Below are positions 32,420 through 40,561 of a DNA stretch of 42,460 nucleotides, piece after piece. The stretch is taken from positions 1-42,460 of the forward strand of contig JBGQBN010000035.1 in the NCBI GenBank assembly GCA_041494805.1, given 5' to 3'. Below the pieces are notes generated by a model. The model saw only the letters and a list, made by a program, of their open reading frames with translations. It made no database searches and was not told where the DNA came from. The position numbers were made by a program, and so were the translations under genes. The stretch's first letter is position 1, and every line of letters begins with the position of its first letter. This DNA comes from JBGQBN01 sp041494805. Lineage in GTDB: Bacteria > Acidobacteriota > Terriglobia > Terriglobales > Acidobacteriaceae.

Positions 32420-33781
32420 CTACACACCCCACAGGTAGTCTTCCTGTTCGCTATGATGCTCGGCCATCGGACTCAGCGACAGACTGGAGCCGTTCGGGTC
32501 GGTGGCCAAAGCGATGGGAAAGGGTCTCTGAAAGGGCTCATGCCCTTTGTTCTGTCCGGCCGTAGCCGCGGCCGCCATGGCAGCCGGAAGCGCCTCCACG
32601 TGCGCAGGCGGGATGCGACGGCCGGCACTCCGAGTCTCGCGAATCAGTTCCAGCAGATGATGGTCCTGCACATGTTTGATTCTGTCCGCCAGAACCACGA
32701 AGCGGCGGTAGATCTCATCCAACTCACGACGCTCGAACCGGCAGCCCAACTGTTCGCAGCGCAAGCTGAGTGCATGGCGTCCGGAATGTTTGCCGAGCAC
32801 TAGCGTGGAATCGGGCACGCCCACGGACTGCGGGGTCATGATCTCGTAGGTTAAAGGGTTCTTCAACATGCCATCCTGATGGATACCGGCCTCGTGCGCA
32901 AACGCGTTGCGCCCGATGATGGCTTTGTTGGGCTGGACGGGAATGCCTGTGATCTCGCTCAGCAACTGGCTTGCCGGGTATAGGTGTTCGCTCACCACCG
33001 CAGTGTCGTACCTGTAGCGGTCGGGACGAACACGCGCAGCCATGACAATCTCTTCCAGGGAAGCGTTGCCCGCACGCTCGCCGATGCCGTTGATGGTGCA
33101 CTCCACCTGACGGGCTCCTGCGGCGATGGCAGCCAAGGAATTGGCCACGGCCAGTCCAAGATCGTTGTGGCAGTGGGCTGAAATGGTCACTTGCTCAATG
33201 CCCAGCACTTGCTGGCGGATGGTCTGAATCAGTTCGCCGAACTCCGCCGGCATGCTGTAGCCGACCGTGTCTGGGATATTCAGCGTAGTGGCACCAGCCT
33301 CGACAACCGCCTGCAGGACCTGGCACAGAAATTCAGGGTCGGTGCGGGTGGCATCCTCGGGTGAGAATTCGACGTCCGCACAGAACGACTTCGCCAGACG
33401 CACCGCATCGCGGGCCTGTGCCAAACACTGCTGGCGTGAAATCCGGAGCTTGTACTGCAAGTGAATGTCGGATGTTGCCAGGAAAACATGGATCCGCGGA
33501 CGGGCGGCGCCCTTCAGCGCCTGCCAGGCGCGCTCGATGTCGGGTGAGCAGGTCCGGGCCAGACCGGCGATGATGGGACGCTGGACCGTGGCGGCGATGG
33601 CTTGCACCGCGGCGAAATCGCCTTCCGACGCGATGGGAAACCCGGCCTCGATCACATCCACACCGAGACGGTCGAGCTGGTGCGCTATGCGCAGCTTCTC
33701 CTGCACGTTCATGCTGCAACCCGGCGACTGCTCACCATCGCGCAGGGTAGTGTCGAAAACCGTAATTCGCGCTCGTTCCAT
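32420..33781 (-). CDS. leuA: 2-isopropylmalate synthase family enzyme lacking the usual C-terminal domain
   Basis: Condenses acetyl-CoA with 2-oxoisovalerate (or a related 2-oxoacid). HMGL-like catalytic barrel: VFDTTLRDGEQSPGCSM, VIEAGFPIASEGDF, ISAHCHNDLGLAVANSLAAI, NGIGERAGNASLEE, then NAFAHEAGIHQDGMLKNPLTYE and LGKHSGRHAL. Canonical LeuA (about 510 residues) has a leucine-binding regulatory domain after residue 390. Here a 70-residue Ala/Pro-rich tail ends in EQEDYLWGV instead. It may be a natural short form or the result of the event that truncated leuB. Start 33781; the frame opens at 33841. Divergent from lysR. Confidence 0.87.
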   Translation of the reverse strand: MERARITVFDTTLRDGEQSPGCSMNVQEKLRIAHQLDRLGVDVIEAGFPIASEGDFAAVQAIAATVQRPIIAGLARTCSPDIERAWQALKGAARPRIHVFLATSDIHLQYKLRISRQQCLAQARDAVRLAKSFCADVEFSPEDATRTDPEFLCQVLQAVVEAGATTLNIPDTVGYSMPAEFGELIQTIRQQVLGIEQVTISAHCHNDLGLAVANSLAAIAAGARQVECTINGIGERAGNASLEEIVMAARVRPDRYRYDTAVVSEHLYPASQLLSEITGIPVQPNKAIIGRNAFAHEAGIHQDGMLKNPLTYEIMTPQSVGVPDSTLVLGKHSGRHALSLRCEQLGCRFERRELDEIYRRFVVLADRIKHVQDHHLLELIRETRSAGRRIPPAHVEALPAAMAAAATAGQNKGHEPFQRPFPIALATDPNGSSLSLSPMAEHHSEQEDYLWGV

Positions 33782-33821
33782 AGCCTGGGACCCTCCTCGG
33801 CGTACAGGAGCCCATCCTACG

Positions 33822-33851
33822 TGGACAACAAGCTGAAGCAAAGCTTATAAT
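33822..33851 (+). promoter_or_regulatory. lysR promoter
   Basis: TGGACA (33822-33827), 18 bases, then TATAAT (33846-33851): nearly consensus boxes on the plus strand. The predicted start near 33858 lies just before the inverted repeat at 33865, about 70 bases before lysR. Confidence 0.65.
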
Positions 33852-33864
33852 CCTTCTAGTAATA

Positions 33865-33901
33865 TTAGTAATACTTACATCATAAGAATAAGTAATAGTA
33901 A
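33865..33901. promoter_or_regulatory. Probable LysR operator between leuA and lysR
   Basis: TTAGTAATACTTA (33865-33877) and TAAGTAATAGTAA (33889-33901) are an inverted repeat with 11 of 13 positions matching and an 11-base spacer. It lies in a strikingly AT-rich spacer of a GC-rich region, 28 bases before lysR. LysR-type regulators often bind such dyads in divergent promoters. Binding is inferred. Confidence 0.55.
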
Positions 33902-33928
33902 TTGAATATTTGTTAAGAACTCAGACAA

Positions 33929-34846
33929 ATGGATCTGGCGCAACTTGAGGTGTTCGTGACCGTCGCTCGCGAGGGCCGCTTTTCTCGCGCGGCCGAAAAG
34001 CTGTATCGCACCCAGTCGGCGGTGAGTCAAACCATACACAAACTGGAGGAAGAAATCGGCGAGCCCTTGCTGGACCGTTCCTCCCGCGACGGTGTGCTGA
34101 CCGATGCCGGGCGCGTGCTGGTGGAGTATGCCGAAAGGCTGCTGAACCTGCGCAACGATGCGCAGGGCGCACTGGTGGAATTGCGCGAGTTGCACCAGGG
34201 CAAGCTGGCGATCGCCGCCAACGAGTTCACTGCCCTTTACCTGCTGCCGGTGCTGGCGGAGTTCCGCCGGTTGCATCCCATGATCAAGATCACGGTGCAG
34301 CGCGCCCTGGGCAGCCACATTCCCGATGACGTGCTGCGGCACAATTCCGAACTGGGCGTCCTTACCTACGATCCGCAAGACCCGCAGTTGTGTTCCACGG
34401 TGGTGTACCTGGATGAATTGATTTTTGTAGTCCCCCCGAGGCATCCACTGGCCACGTCACACCAGGTGAGTATCCGGCAGCTGGGCGCGGAATCATTTGT
34501 CGCCCACATCGTCTCCTCGCCCTATCGTGAAAAAGTTATACAGGCCTTCAAACGGCACAAGACGCCACTCCACATGGATATTGAACTGCCTACGCTGCAG
34601 GCCATCACGCGCTTCGTCGCCATGGGGAATGGCGTGGCCCTGGTCCCGGAGATCAGCGTCGAGAATGAGCTGGCCCGCGGTGAACTGATGCGCATTCCGG
34701 TGCGCGAATTGCGCCTGCATCGCAAGCTGCGCCTGATCTATCGCAAGTCAGCCAGCCTTTCTCATGCGGCTCGTGCTTTCCTGAAGGTGGCAGAGGCAAT
34801 TGCCCTGGAACGCCGTGGCAGATACCGTTTCCAGCGGGAGCACTAG
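33929..34846 (+). CDS. LysR-family transcriptional regulator
   Basis: The 305-residue LTTR has an N-terminal winged helix (MDLAQLEVFVTVAREGRFSR, then QSAVSQTIHKLEEEIGEPL, GRVLVEYAERLL) and a two-lobed effector domain (KLAIAANEFTALYLLPVL, VPPRHPLATSHQVS, FVAMGNGVALVPEISV). It is divergent from leuA, which it may control, by the usual LTTR arrangement (inference). The effector is unknown. An AT-rich leader precedes the ATG without a clear ribosome site. Confidence 0.92.
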   Translation: MDLAQLEVFVTVAREGRFSRAAEKLYRTQSAVSQTIHKLEEEIGEPLLDRSSRDGVLTDAGRVLVEYAERLLNLRNDAQGALVELRELHQGKLAIAANEFTALYLLPVLAEFRRLHPMIKITVQRALGSHIPDDVLRHNSELGVLTYDPQDPQLCSTVVYLDELIFVVPPRHPLATSHQVSIRQLGAESFVAHIVSSPYREKVIQAFKRHKTPLHMDIELPTLQAITRFVAMGNGVALVPEISVENELARGELMRIPVRELRLHRKLRLIYRKSASLSHAARAFLKVAEAIALERRGRYRFQREH

Positions 34847-34862
34847 ATCGAAAGTCGCAGGC

Positions 34863-35219
34863 CTAGTTACTGCAAGCCGCTTCTCCGCGGAACGCGAGCA
34901 TTGCCTCGTCCAGGGTGGAGTAAACTTCGAAGACCGAAAGCAGCCTCATGATTTCTAACAAGTTGCGGACCCGATGCGTGGGCGCTGCAAGCTTGATCGA
35001 ACGTCCATTTGCCCGCGACTGCACGACTAAAGCCACCAATTTGCCCAGGCCGGCGCAATCGATCATTTCCACGCCACTGAGGTCGAGCACAAGGTGGCTG
35101 GTGCGCGGCAGGAGTTCCGCCACTTTCTTCCCAAAGGCTGCGGCTTCGTTGGAATAAGTGATGCGGCCTTTGCACCAAACCACAGCGACATCGTCATTGG
35201 CGAAGATCTCTAGAGTCAA
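34863..35219 (-). CDS. STAS-domain protein (anti-sigma-factor-antagonist-like) without phosphorylatable Ser
   Basis: A single STAS domain of about 118 residues: DVAVVWCKGRITYSNEAAAF, HLVLDLSGVEMIDCAGLGKL, and VRNLLEIMRLLSVFEVYSTL. In SpoIIAA-type antagonists the loop is D-S-S-G-L-G with a phosphoserine. Here it is D-C-A-G-L-G, so the usual kinase-controlled switch cannot operate at this position. I chose TTG 35219 because AAGGAG lies 6 bases upstream and STAS begins there; the frame is open to an ATG at 35300 without a ribosome site. No sigma factor or anti-sigma kinase is adjacent. Confidence 0.8.
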   Translation of the reverse strand: MTLEIFANDDVAVVWCKGRITYSNEAAAFGKKVAELLPRTSHLVLDLSGVEMIDCAGLGKLVALVVQSRANGRSIKLAAPTHRVRNLLEIMRLLSVFEVYSTLDEAMLAFRGEAACSN

Positions 35220-35467
35220 CTTCAACTCCTTACTCTGCTTGCGGGAGATTACCGATTCCCATGATGCGCAAACTTGCGTCGGGTTCATCGTTGTCATCAT
35301 ACCGGTTCGACGCCTGTGGAAAGGTTTCGGTAAGGTAAAAGTTTGTTAATAATTGTGAACTTGTTACTCTGGGACGAGGTTCTTTGGGCCAACCTTCTTA
35401 CGGGCGCTGCATCTAATTGGAATCGTATCCCACAGTGGAAACTTCAAAGCAGGCCGGAGGTACTTCC

Positions 35468-36037
35468 GTGCATAAGATCGCCGCGATTGCCGTCACATTG
35501 CTCTTGTTCACAACCGCTGGAATTGCTCAAGTACCCATTCCTACAAAAGGAAACGTCTTCTTCGGCTATTCCTACGCCAGCGCCGACTTTAATTCAAACA
35601 ATCGTGTCAATCTGAACGGTTGGAACGGCTCACTGGAGGGCAAAGTTCTACCCTGGGTGGGAATTGTCGCTGACCTCAGTGGCCACTACGGTTCCGACAC
35701 TTTCCCACTTGTCTGCGAGGTCATCATTACTTGTCCTCCTCCCGTCCGCGCGGACGCGAGCGTGCACAGCTTCTTGTTTGGTCCGCGAGTATCCGTTTCC
35801 GTCGGTAGGTTTACGCCCTTCGCCCATGCGCTGTTCGGAGCCTCGCACATGAGCGCGAGTGCACTAGGCTTCTCTGCGTCTGACACATCGTTTGCCAGTG
35901 CTTTGGGGGGAGGCATCGATTACCGTCTGATCCACGGAATAGGCTGGCGGGTGCAGGCCGACATGCTGCAGACCCGTTTCTTCAGCGACACGCAGAACAA
36001 CCTGCGTGTATCCACGGGAATTGTGCTTCACTTTTGA
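35468..36037 (+). CDS. Outer-membrane beta-barrel protein
   Basis: Signal peptide (VHKIAAIAVTLLLFTTAGIA) followed by about 160 residues of alternating aromatic/hydrophobic strands: VFFGYSYASADFN, GIVADLSGHYG, SFLFGPRVSVSV, FTPFAHALFGASHM, ALGGGIDYRL, IGWRVQADMLQTRFF. The last residues (STGIVLHF) end in Phe, the typical outer-membrane assembly signal. It resembles small OmpA-like/porin barrels with eight strands. Start GTG 35468 is supported by GGAGG 7 bases upstream. Confidence 0.8.
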   Translation: MHKIAAIAVTLLLFTTAGIAQVPIPTKGNVFFGYSYASADFNSNNRVNLNGWNGSLEGKVLPWVGIVADLSGHYGSDTFPLVCEVIITCPPPVRADASVHSFLFGPRVSVSVGRFTPFAHALFGASHMSASALGFSASDTSFASALGGGIDYRLIHGIGWRVQADMLQTRFFSDTQNNLRVSTGIVLHF

Positions 36038-36063
36038 CGTGTCTGTGGCGCTGAACGACGCCT

Positions 36064-36816
36064 CTACGACAATTTGTCGGGTAGCGAAGAAGGTGGATGC
36101 GTTTCCCAATATTTGTGATCACGCAGGAAAAAATTCTTGTTCCAATAGTTGAGGGCAGTCTTCAGGAAGAGCCGGGCCACGCGGAAATGGCCCATTCTCT
36201 GGAAGCGCCGGTTGCTGGTGTAGACCCCTCCACGGACAATCGCAAACTTGCTCCGGGCGACTTGTTTGCTTAACAAGTAATCTTCCGCAAAGTGCACCTG
36301 CTCGTGGAATCCTCCCAATTCGTCGAAGCACGGCTTGTCGAAGAGCAAGAACATACCGGTGCTGAAGGGATGATGCAGGCGGGAAAGATATTGGAACAGA
36401 TTGTTGCTGGCGTATAGCAACTTGTCGAGGAAAGTTCCCTCATCACAAAGAATGTTGGTGGTAACGCAATGAAGTTGCTTGCGCTGCGCGAGTTCAACGG
36501 CGCGCCGGATCAATGACCGCGAAACCGGTTCGATGTCCGCATCGATAAATAGCACGTAAGAGGTGTCGGTGAGCGCAGCACCTGCATTGCGGCCGACGGA
36601 GGGCAGCCCTCCCGGAATTACGCCCACATTCAGCCGGTCACGAAAGCTCATTACGATTTCGGGAGTTCCGTCGGTTGAGCCGGCGTCAGCTACCAACACT
36701 CTCGTAATCGGCATCTTCCGGTAGTCCTGATTCGCCAGCGAGTTCAGCAAGCGCGGAATCAGCTTCGCCTCGTTCTTCGCCGGAATCACGATCGTCAGAT
36801 CGCTCGTGGTATTCAT
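36064..36816 (-). CDS. Family 2 glycosyltransferase
   Basis: A GT-A fold enzyme of 250 residues: DLTIVIPAKNEAKLIPRLLN, VLVADAGSTDGTPE, PSVGRNAGAAL, the metal-binding YVLFIDADIEP, and FDELGGFHEQVHFAEDYLLS. A hydrophobic LLYASNNLFQYLSRL region may touch the membrane. The acceptor is unknown; the link to an LpxH-like phosphoesterase suggests envelope lipids or polysaccharides. Start 36816 is fixed by AGGAGGGAG about 8 bases upstream and by the beginning of the fold. Its first 131 bases overlap the phosphoesterase 3' end in another frame. Confidence 0.87.
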   Translation of the reverse strand: MNTTSDLTIVIPAKNEAKLIPRLLNSLANQDYRKMPITRVLVADAGSTDGTPEIVMSFRDRLNVGVIPGGLPSVGRNAGAALTDTSYVLFIDADIEPVSRSLIRRAVELAQRKQLHCVTTNILCDEGTFLDKLLYASNNLFQYLSRLHHPFSTGMFLLFDKPCFDELGGFHEQVHFAEDYLLSKQVARSKFAIVRGGVYTSNRRFQRMGHFRVARLFLKTALNYWNKNFFLRDHKYWETHPPSSLPDKLS

Positions 36817-37498
36817 GGATGCGCACTCCCTCCTCGTCAACCGTGACGTAGGTAGGCCGGGATTCCGTCCAACTCCCGACGTTGTAATATTCCACCTCGT
36901 CCCTTTCGCGAAACAAGGCCGCGTGGGTGTGTCCGCAGAAAATGCGTTCTGCATGCCGCAGCCGGGCATGAGCGGTGGCGCCGGAGGCAACTTTCGACGA
37001 AAGCCGCAACCAGCGGGTGTTCATCCGATCCAGAAACCGCGAGAAATGCTTCCCCCTGAAGTCCAGTCTTTGCAACTGTATGTGGAAGAACATACCGGCC
37101 CTGCTGAGCAGCAAGTTGTTTACCACGAAACGGTCAAACTGGTGTCCGTGGATCGCGAGATGGCGGCGCCCACCGAACTCCCAGACATACTCCTGGTACA
37201 CCTTCACCCCGACCAGGTGCGACATCACGTCACTCAGTCCCTGGTCATGGTTTCCCTCCACCCAAACTACCTTCACTCCGCGTTTGGGATTGGAGAGTTT
37301 CCGGATGTAGCCGAGAAATTTCCAGTGTTCCTTAGTGAGGCGGCCGAAATTCAGGTCGGAAAAAATGTCGCCCAGCAGGATCAACCGTCGAAAGCAATTC
37401 TCTTTCAGCATCCGCGTGGCGTCTTCCGCGCGGCTGAGCTCCGAACCAAGATGCACGTCGGAGAGGATGAGCGTGTCATGAATCGCGGGACTCATCAT
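36686..37498 (-). CDS. LpxH-like metallophosphoesterase
   Basis: Calcineurin-like phosphoesterase of the UDP-2,3-diacylglucosamine pyrophosphatase (LpxH/YbbF-like) type. Metal ligands: LILSDVHLGSE (Asp14, His16), LLGDIFSD, WVEGNHDQG, HLAIHGHQFD, FCGHTHAA. The core ends near EYYNVGSWTESRPTYVTVDE, as in relatives. About 35 further acidic residues (to DADYESVGS) overlap the start of the glycosyltransferase. Lipid A synthesis is one possible role; other nucleotide-sugar or lipid pyrophosphates are possible. ATG 37498 or 37495. Confidence 0.85.
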   Translation of the reverse strand: MMSPAIHDTLILSDVHLGSELSRAEDATRMLKENCFRRLILLGDIFSDLNFGRLTKEHWKFLGYIRKLSNPKRGVKVVWVEGNHDQGLSDVMSHLVGVKVYQEYVWEFGGRRHLAIHGHQFDRFVVNNLLLSRAGMFFHIQLQRLDFRGKHFSRFLDRMNTRWLRLSSKVASGATAHARLRHAERIFCGHTHAALFRERDEVEYYNVGSWTESRPTYVTVDEEGVRIHEYHERSDDRDSGEERGEADSALAELAGESGLPEDADYESVGS

Positions 37499-37642
37499 CC
37501 AAGTTGTAGTGGAGGGATGTTACGGGGTGATGAATGACCGGTTACAATCAGGTAAACAGGTATCTCCGCAAGTAATCACCGATTGGTTACTTAGCACGGA
37601 ACCCAGCCGCTAACTGCCGGAACTTCACCGACTGCCATCGCT

Positions 37643-37921
37643 CTATTTCTGTGCCGGAGGGACATACTCCTTGGGCAATGCACTGCCTTCGCCGAAAAAG
37701 TACTGCTCCATCTGTTTGACGATGACTTCCTGGTCCTCGCGGCGGGCAGGGTTGAGGCGGTACTCGTTGAGCAACATCTTGCAGAATTCTCCCCACGAAT
37801 TCCAGGCGTCCTGGGAGACGTTCTCGTAGATCTTCTTCCCCAGTTCCGTGTCAAAAGGAGGCTCGTCGAGACCAGGGAGTTCCTTCTTTAACTTGACGCA
37901 CAAGACCTTGCGCTCTGCCAT
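37643..37921 (-). CDS. yggX: Fe(II) trafficking / oxidative damage protection protein YggX
   Basis: A 92-residue YggX-family protein that protects Fe-S clusters from oxidation. Conserved Cys8 (MAERKVLCVKLKKELPGLD), the DTELGKKIYENVSQDAWNSW region, and KMLLNEYRLNPA all match. The start follows GAGGAA 6 bases upstream; the open frame extends to 38101 but overlaps the kinase gene and is excluded. The function fits the ISC operon elsewhere in the window, though they are far apart. Confidence 0.93.
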   Translation of the reverse strand: MAERKVLCVKLKKELPGLDEPPFDTELGKKIYENVSQDAWNSWGEFCKMLLNEYRLNPARREDQEVIVKQMEQYFFGEGSALPKEYVPPAQK

Positions 37922-38034
37922 GACGTTCCTCGCAGCCTTAGGAAACAAAATTATCTCATATGGAGGCTGTGGACGGACTTGTCGGGAGACTGCAGGAAAA
38001 GGGTTAGGTCGGTGGATCCTCTTATAAATCTGGA

Positions 38035-39447
38035 CTAAGGCGCTGCTTGCACTGGAAAAACTTCGGTGGTCACTCTCCCAAAAGCGAATCGCAGAATCCA
38101 TTCACTCGGTACGTCCTGGCCAGCTACCCGTGCCGGCGTAAACTCCCAGCGGCGCGCGGCTTCCACGGCCAGACGGGCAAAGTACTTGCTCGGCCCGGGA
38201 GAATCGAGTGTCGTCCCTACCACCCTGCCTGACGAATCGACAGCCACTCTCACTCTGACCCTCACTTTACCCTGAATGGTTTCTCGTGCGGTCTGCGGCA
38301 CCTCGGGTAAGACTTGATGAACGACCGCACCCTGAACACGAACTCCTGTCGGCATCTTCGTTGTTCCGGCGGATTGAATCGCAGGGGAAGCCGGAGCAGT
38401 GGCGGTCGGGTGTCTCTTCTCGGAGGCTGTCTGCTTTGGCGGTCCCGGTTCCGTCGTGGCGGGTATCGGCGCCGGCGCCGGCTGGATTGCCGCCGGTTGG
38501 TTCGGCTCCGGTTGGAACGCAGGGGAAGGGGTTTCCTTAGTGTCGCTGTGGCGATTGAGTACCCTCGGGCCCGCCAACATCCCAACCAATGCCAGCCCGA
38601 CCGCAACTGTCAGAATTGCGTAACGCCATTGCGCGAACTGTTCCTGCCATCCAGTAGGGCTTCGTTTTTCGGCAACGGGTGAGGCCGGTTGCAGCTGGGC
38701 TGCAATGTCGGCCACCGTCCACCGGCGCTGAGGGTCGATAGTCAGACAGTGACGTGCAATACCACGGAACCGCACGGGCAAGGACTCCGGCAGTACTGGA
38801 TCCCTTTGTTCCGCCCGGTCCCGGGTAGGCAGATGCTGCGTCAGGACCTCGACCAGCGTCATGCCCAGTGACCAAACATCTGCTGCGGGTGAAACTGCAT
38901 GGCGTGCCGACGCGGGCGAATCGTACGCGGTCGGCTCGCCCCGGCGGCCACTCGAATCGCCCACCGCGCGGAGCCGATCAGTCGAGATTTTTACTTGATC
39001 CGCGACCGCCATAATGTTTGACGGTTTAATGTGACTGTGCACATAACCCTTGCTGTGAACGTATGCCAGGGCGTCCAGAACGGGCCGGAGCATGTCGGGT
39101 ACTTCCGCGGGCGTGAGCGGGCGGAGGGGAAGAACCTGCGACAAATCCTCTTCCGCGTACTCCATCACGACGTAGAGCAATGCCTTCCCACCCAGTTCGC
39201 AGCGGCCGGTGTGAAAAAGGCGGATCAGGTGAGGATGAGACAGCTTTGCCACCTGCCTCCAACGGGAGAGTTGGAGTTCCGCATTCTCGGCATCGGTTGG
39301 AATGAGTTTGATCGCGGCTTTGCGAGGTTCCCGCCCGCCGCGTTCCGTCAGAAACACGGCGCTGTGGTCGGAGCCACCCAAGTATTGCCGCAGGTGGAAT
39401 TCCCCGCCGACGACTTGACCTTCCCATTGTTTCCAGGTCTCAGTCAT
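38035..39447 (-). CDS. Pseudokinase - transmembrane - TonB C-terminal fusion
   Basis: The N-terminal 260 residues have a protein-kinase fold: AIKLIP with Lys47, HPHLIRLFHTG, YVVMEYAEEDLSQVL, DALAYVHSKGYVHSHIKPSN and SPAADVWSLGMTLVEVLTQ. The catalytic HRD is HSH (Asp replaced by His139), DFG is TDR (156-158) and the glycine loop is incomplete, so it should lack phosphotransfer. One membrane helix follows (WRYAILTVAVGLALVGMLAG, about 274-293), a Pro/Ala-rich linker, then a TonB C-terminal domain (KVRVRVRVAVDSSGRVVGTT, ARLAVEAARRWEFTPARVAG). The topology places kinase fold inside, TonB domain in the periplasm. Start 39447 is inferred from the beginning of the fold; the frame opens at 39540. Confidence 0.85.
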   Translation of the reverse strand: MTETWKQWEGQVVGGEFHLRQYLGGSDHSAVFLTERGGREPRKAAIKLIPTDAENAELQLSRWRQVAKLSHPHLIRLFHTGRCELGGKALLYVVMEYAEEDLSQVLPLRPLTPAEVPDMLRPVLDALAYVHSKGYVHSHIKPSNIMAVADQVKISTDRLRAVGDSSGRRGEPTAYDSPASARHAVSPAADVWSLGMTLVEVLTQHLPTRDRAEQRDPVLPESLPVRFRGIARHCLTIDPQRRWTVADIAAQLQPASPVAEKRSPTGWQEQFAQWRYAILTVAVGLALVGMLAGPRVLNRHSDTKETPSPAFQPEPNQPAAIQPAPAPIPATTEPGPPKQTASEKRHPTATAPASPAIQSAGTTKMPTGVRVQGAVVHQVLPEVPQTARETIQGKVRVRVRVAVDSSGRVVGTTLDSPGPSKYFARLAVEAARRWEFTPARVAGQDVPSEWILRFAFGRVTTEVFPVQAAP

Positions 39448-39600
39448 TCCTGCTTCCCCACCGGTTCGCTCGCCTGCTTCAACGGTATTGTATGCGACCG
39501 GGCGTGCGTAGATGGTGGGATACTGAGTTGGGGCCGCCACTGAAATTCCTCCCGCTACTGAATAAAGACTCTGATCGAACTACCGGACCACGAAACGATA

Positions 39601-40014
39601 CTAGAATGACTCCAAGAAGAATCGCGGGGGCCTGAAGTCTGGCCCGTGGCCTCCGGTGGCAGATGCTGTAGTGCTTTCTAACAACGTTCGCAAAGCCGTT
39701 TCCAGCCTGCGACGTTCTTCGGTGCGGAGTCCGGTAAAGCGGAACGGCTGCGAATATCCGAGGGTGGCCCGCATCGGAAACAACATTTCCGCTTTAGCCT
39801 GGACGATGGCTGAGCTTACGTGCATCGTCAGGTCCACGCTAGCTCCCTCGTCCAGCTGGGTAGAGAGTTCTAGCAGCCCTCCCGTGATGGACAGCTGACG
39901 CATGCTGGCTCGAAGCTGCCGGCCATTTTCAAGCCGTATGATGACCGGGACGGATCCCTGCAGCTTTACCCTGGGGGCACGCGGCTGAGACCGCACATGG
40001 GGGGAGGCGGACAT
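39601..40014 (-). CDS. PilZ-domain protein
   Basis: A 137-residue protein with a PilZ-like beta-barrel: RSQPRAPRVKLQGSVPVIIR (R-x-x-x-R type basic motif), LRASMRQLSITGGLLELSTQ (the D/N-x-S-x-x-G motif with Gln in the first position), and a terminal FTGLRTEERRRLETALRTLL helix. PilZ domains bind cyclic di-GMP; the altered motif makes binding uncertain. ATG 40014 is selected because the fold begins there; upstream codons to 40137 look non-coding. It may relate to the HD-GYP protein at 29556 (inference). Confidence 0.72.
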   Translation of the reverse strand: MSASPHVRSQPRAPRVKLQGSVPVIIRLENGRQLRASMRQLSITGGLLELSTQLDEGASVDLTMHVSSAIVQAKAEMLFPMRATLGYSQPFRFTGLRTEERRRLETALRTLLESTTASATGGHGPDFRPPRFFLESF

Positions 40015-40561
40015 AAGGTCTTTGGCAGTGTGGCGCGTACGGCAAACGCGCACAAGGTTACAGAAGAACTCGTACGAGGGTCGTAATGGGCGGTGACGAA
40101 AACAGTTTTCCGGACAATGCTCATTACGCCGGTACATGGGGTAACCAGAATGCTTTCACAAGTTGCGGAATTGATGTTTCTCCCGAAACAGGTAGATCTC
40201 AGGACCCCGCGAGCAACTCGCGGGCGGCACAATCCAGCAGGTCAAACGTGGGAAGTAAGTAGTTGGGATTCAGGAATCTTGGCGGAGCAAGCAGTCTCGT
40301 GCTAACCCTTCTCCGCGAGAATTCCCTGGTAACAGGGAAAAATACAGGGAATCGATCCATTTTGGCCGCAAATTCACAGCACAGGAGCCTCTATCCCATA
40401 GGCGCAAAGGGAGTTATTGGCGGAAGATCGTTGAAACGAACAGGGATTTATCAGGGGCGCATCAGGGATTTCTACTCCCGGAAAAGCAGGAACAGGCCTT
40501 CGATTGAAGAACAGGCTTCATCGGCGTTGCGACAGCGATCCGGAAACCAACCTCCAGCCGA
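40015..40561. other. Long spacer with degenerate CAGGGA repeats
   Basis: About 550 bases without a supported gene. The phrase CAGGGA recurs at about 40335, 40347, 40441 and 40465, and AATTCCCTGG with ACAGGGAA (around 40321-40338) can form a short hairpin. The text resembles a decayed repeat element often seen near mobile DNA, but no integrase or transposase is present. The open frame at 40263-40649 has no protein-like pattern. Confidence 0.45.

Noticed and set aside
37922..38101. 60-codon N-terminal extension of yggX
   Set aside because: It overlaps the kinase gene 3' end, lacks a ribosome site and is absent from YggX proteins. The strong start is at 37921.
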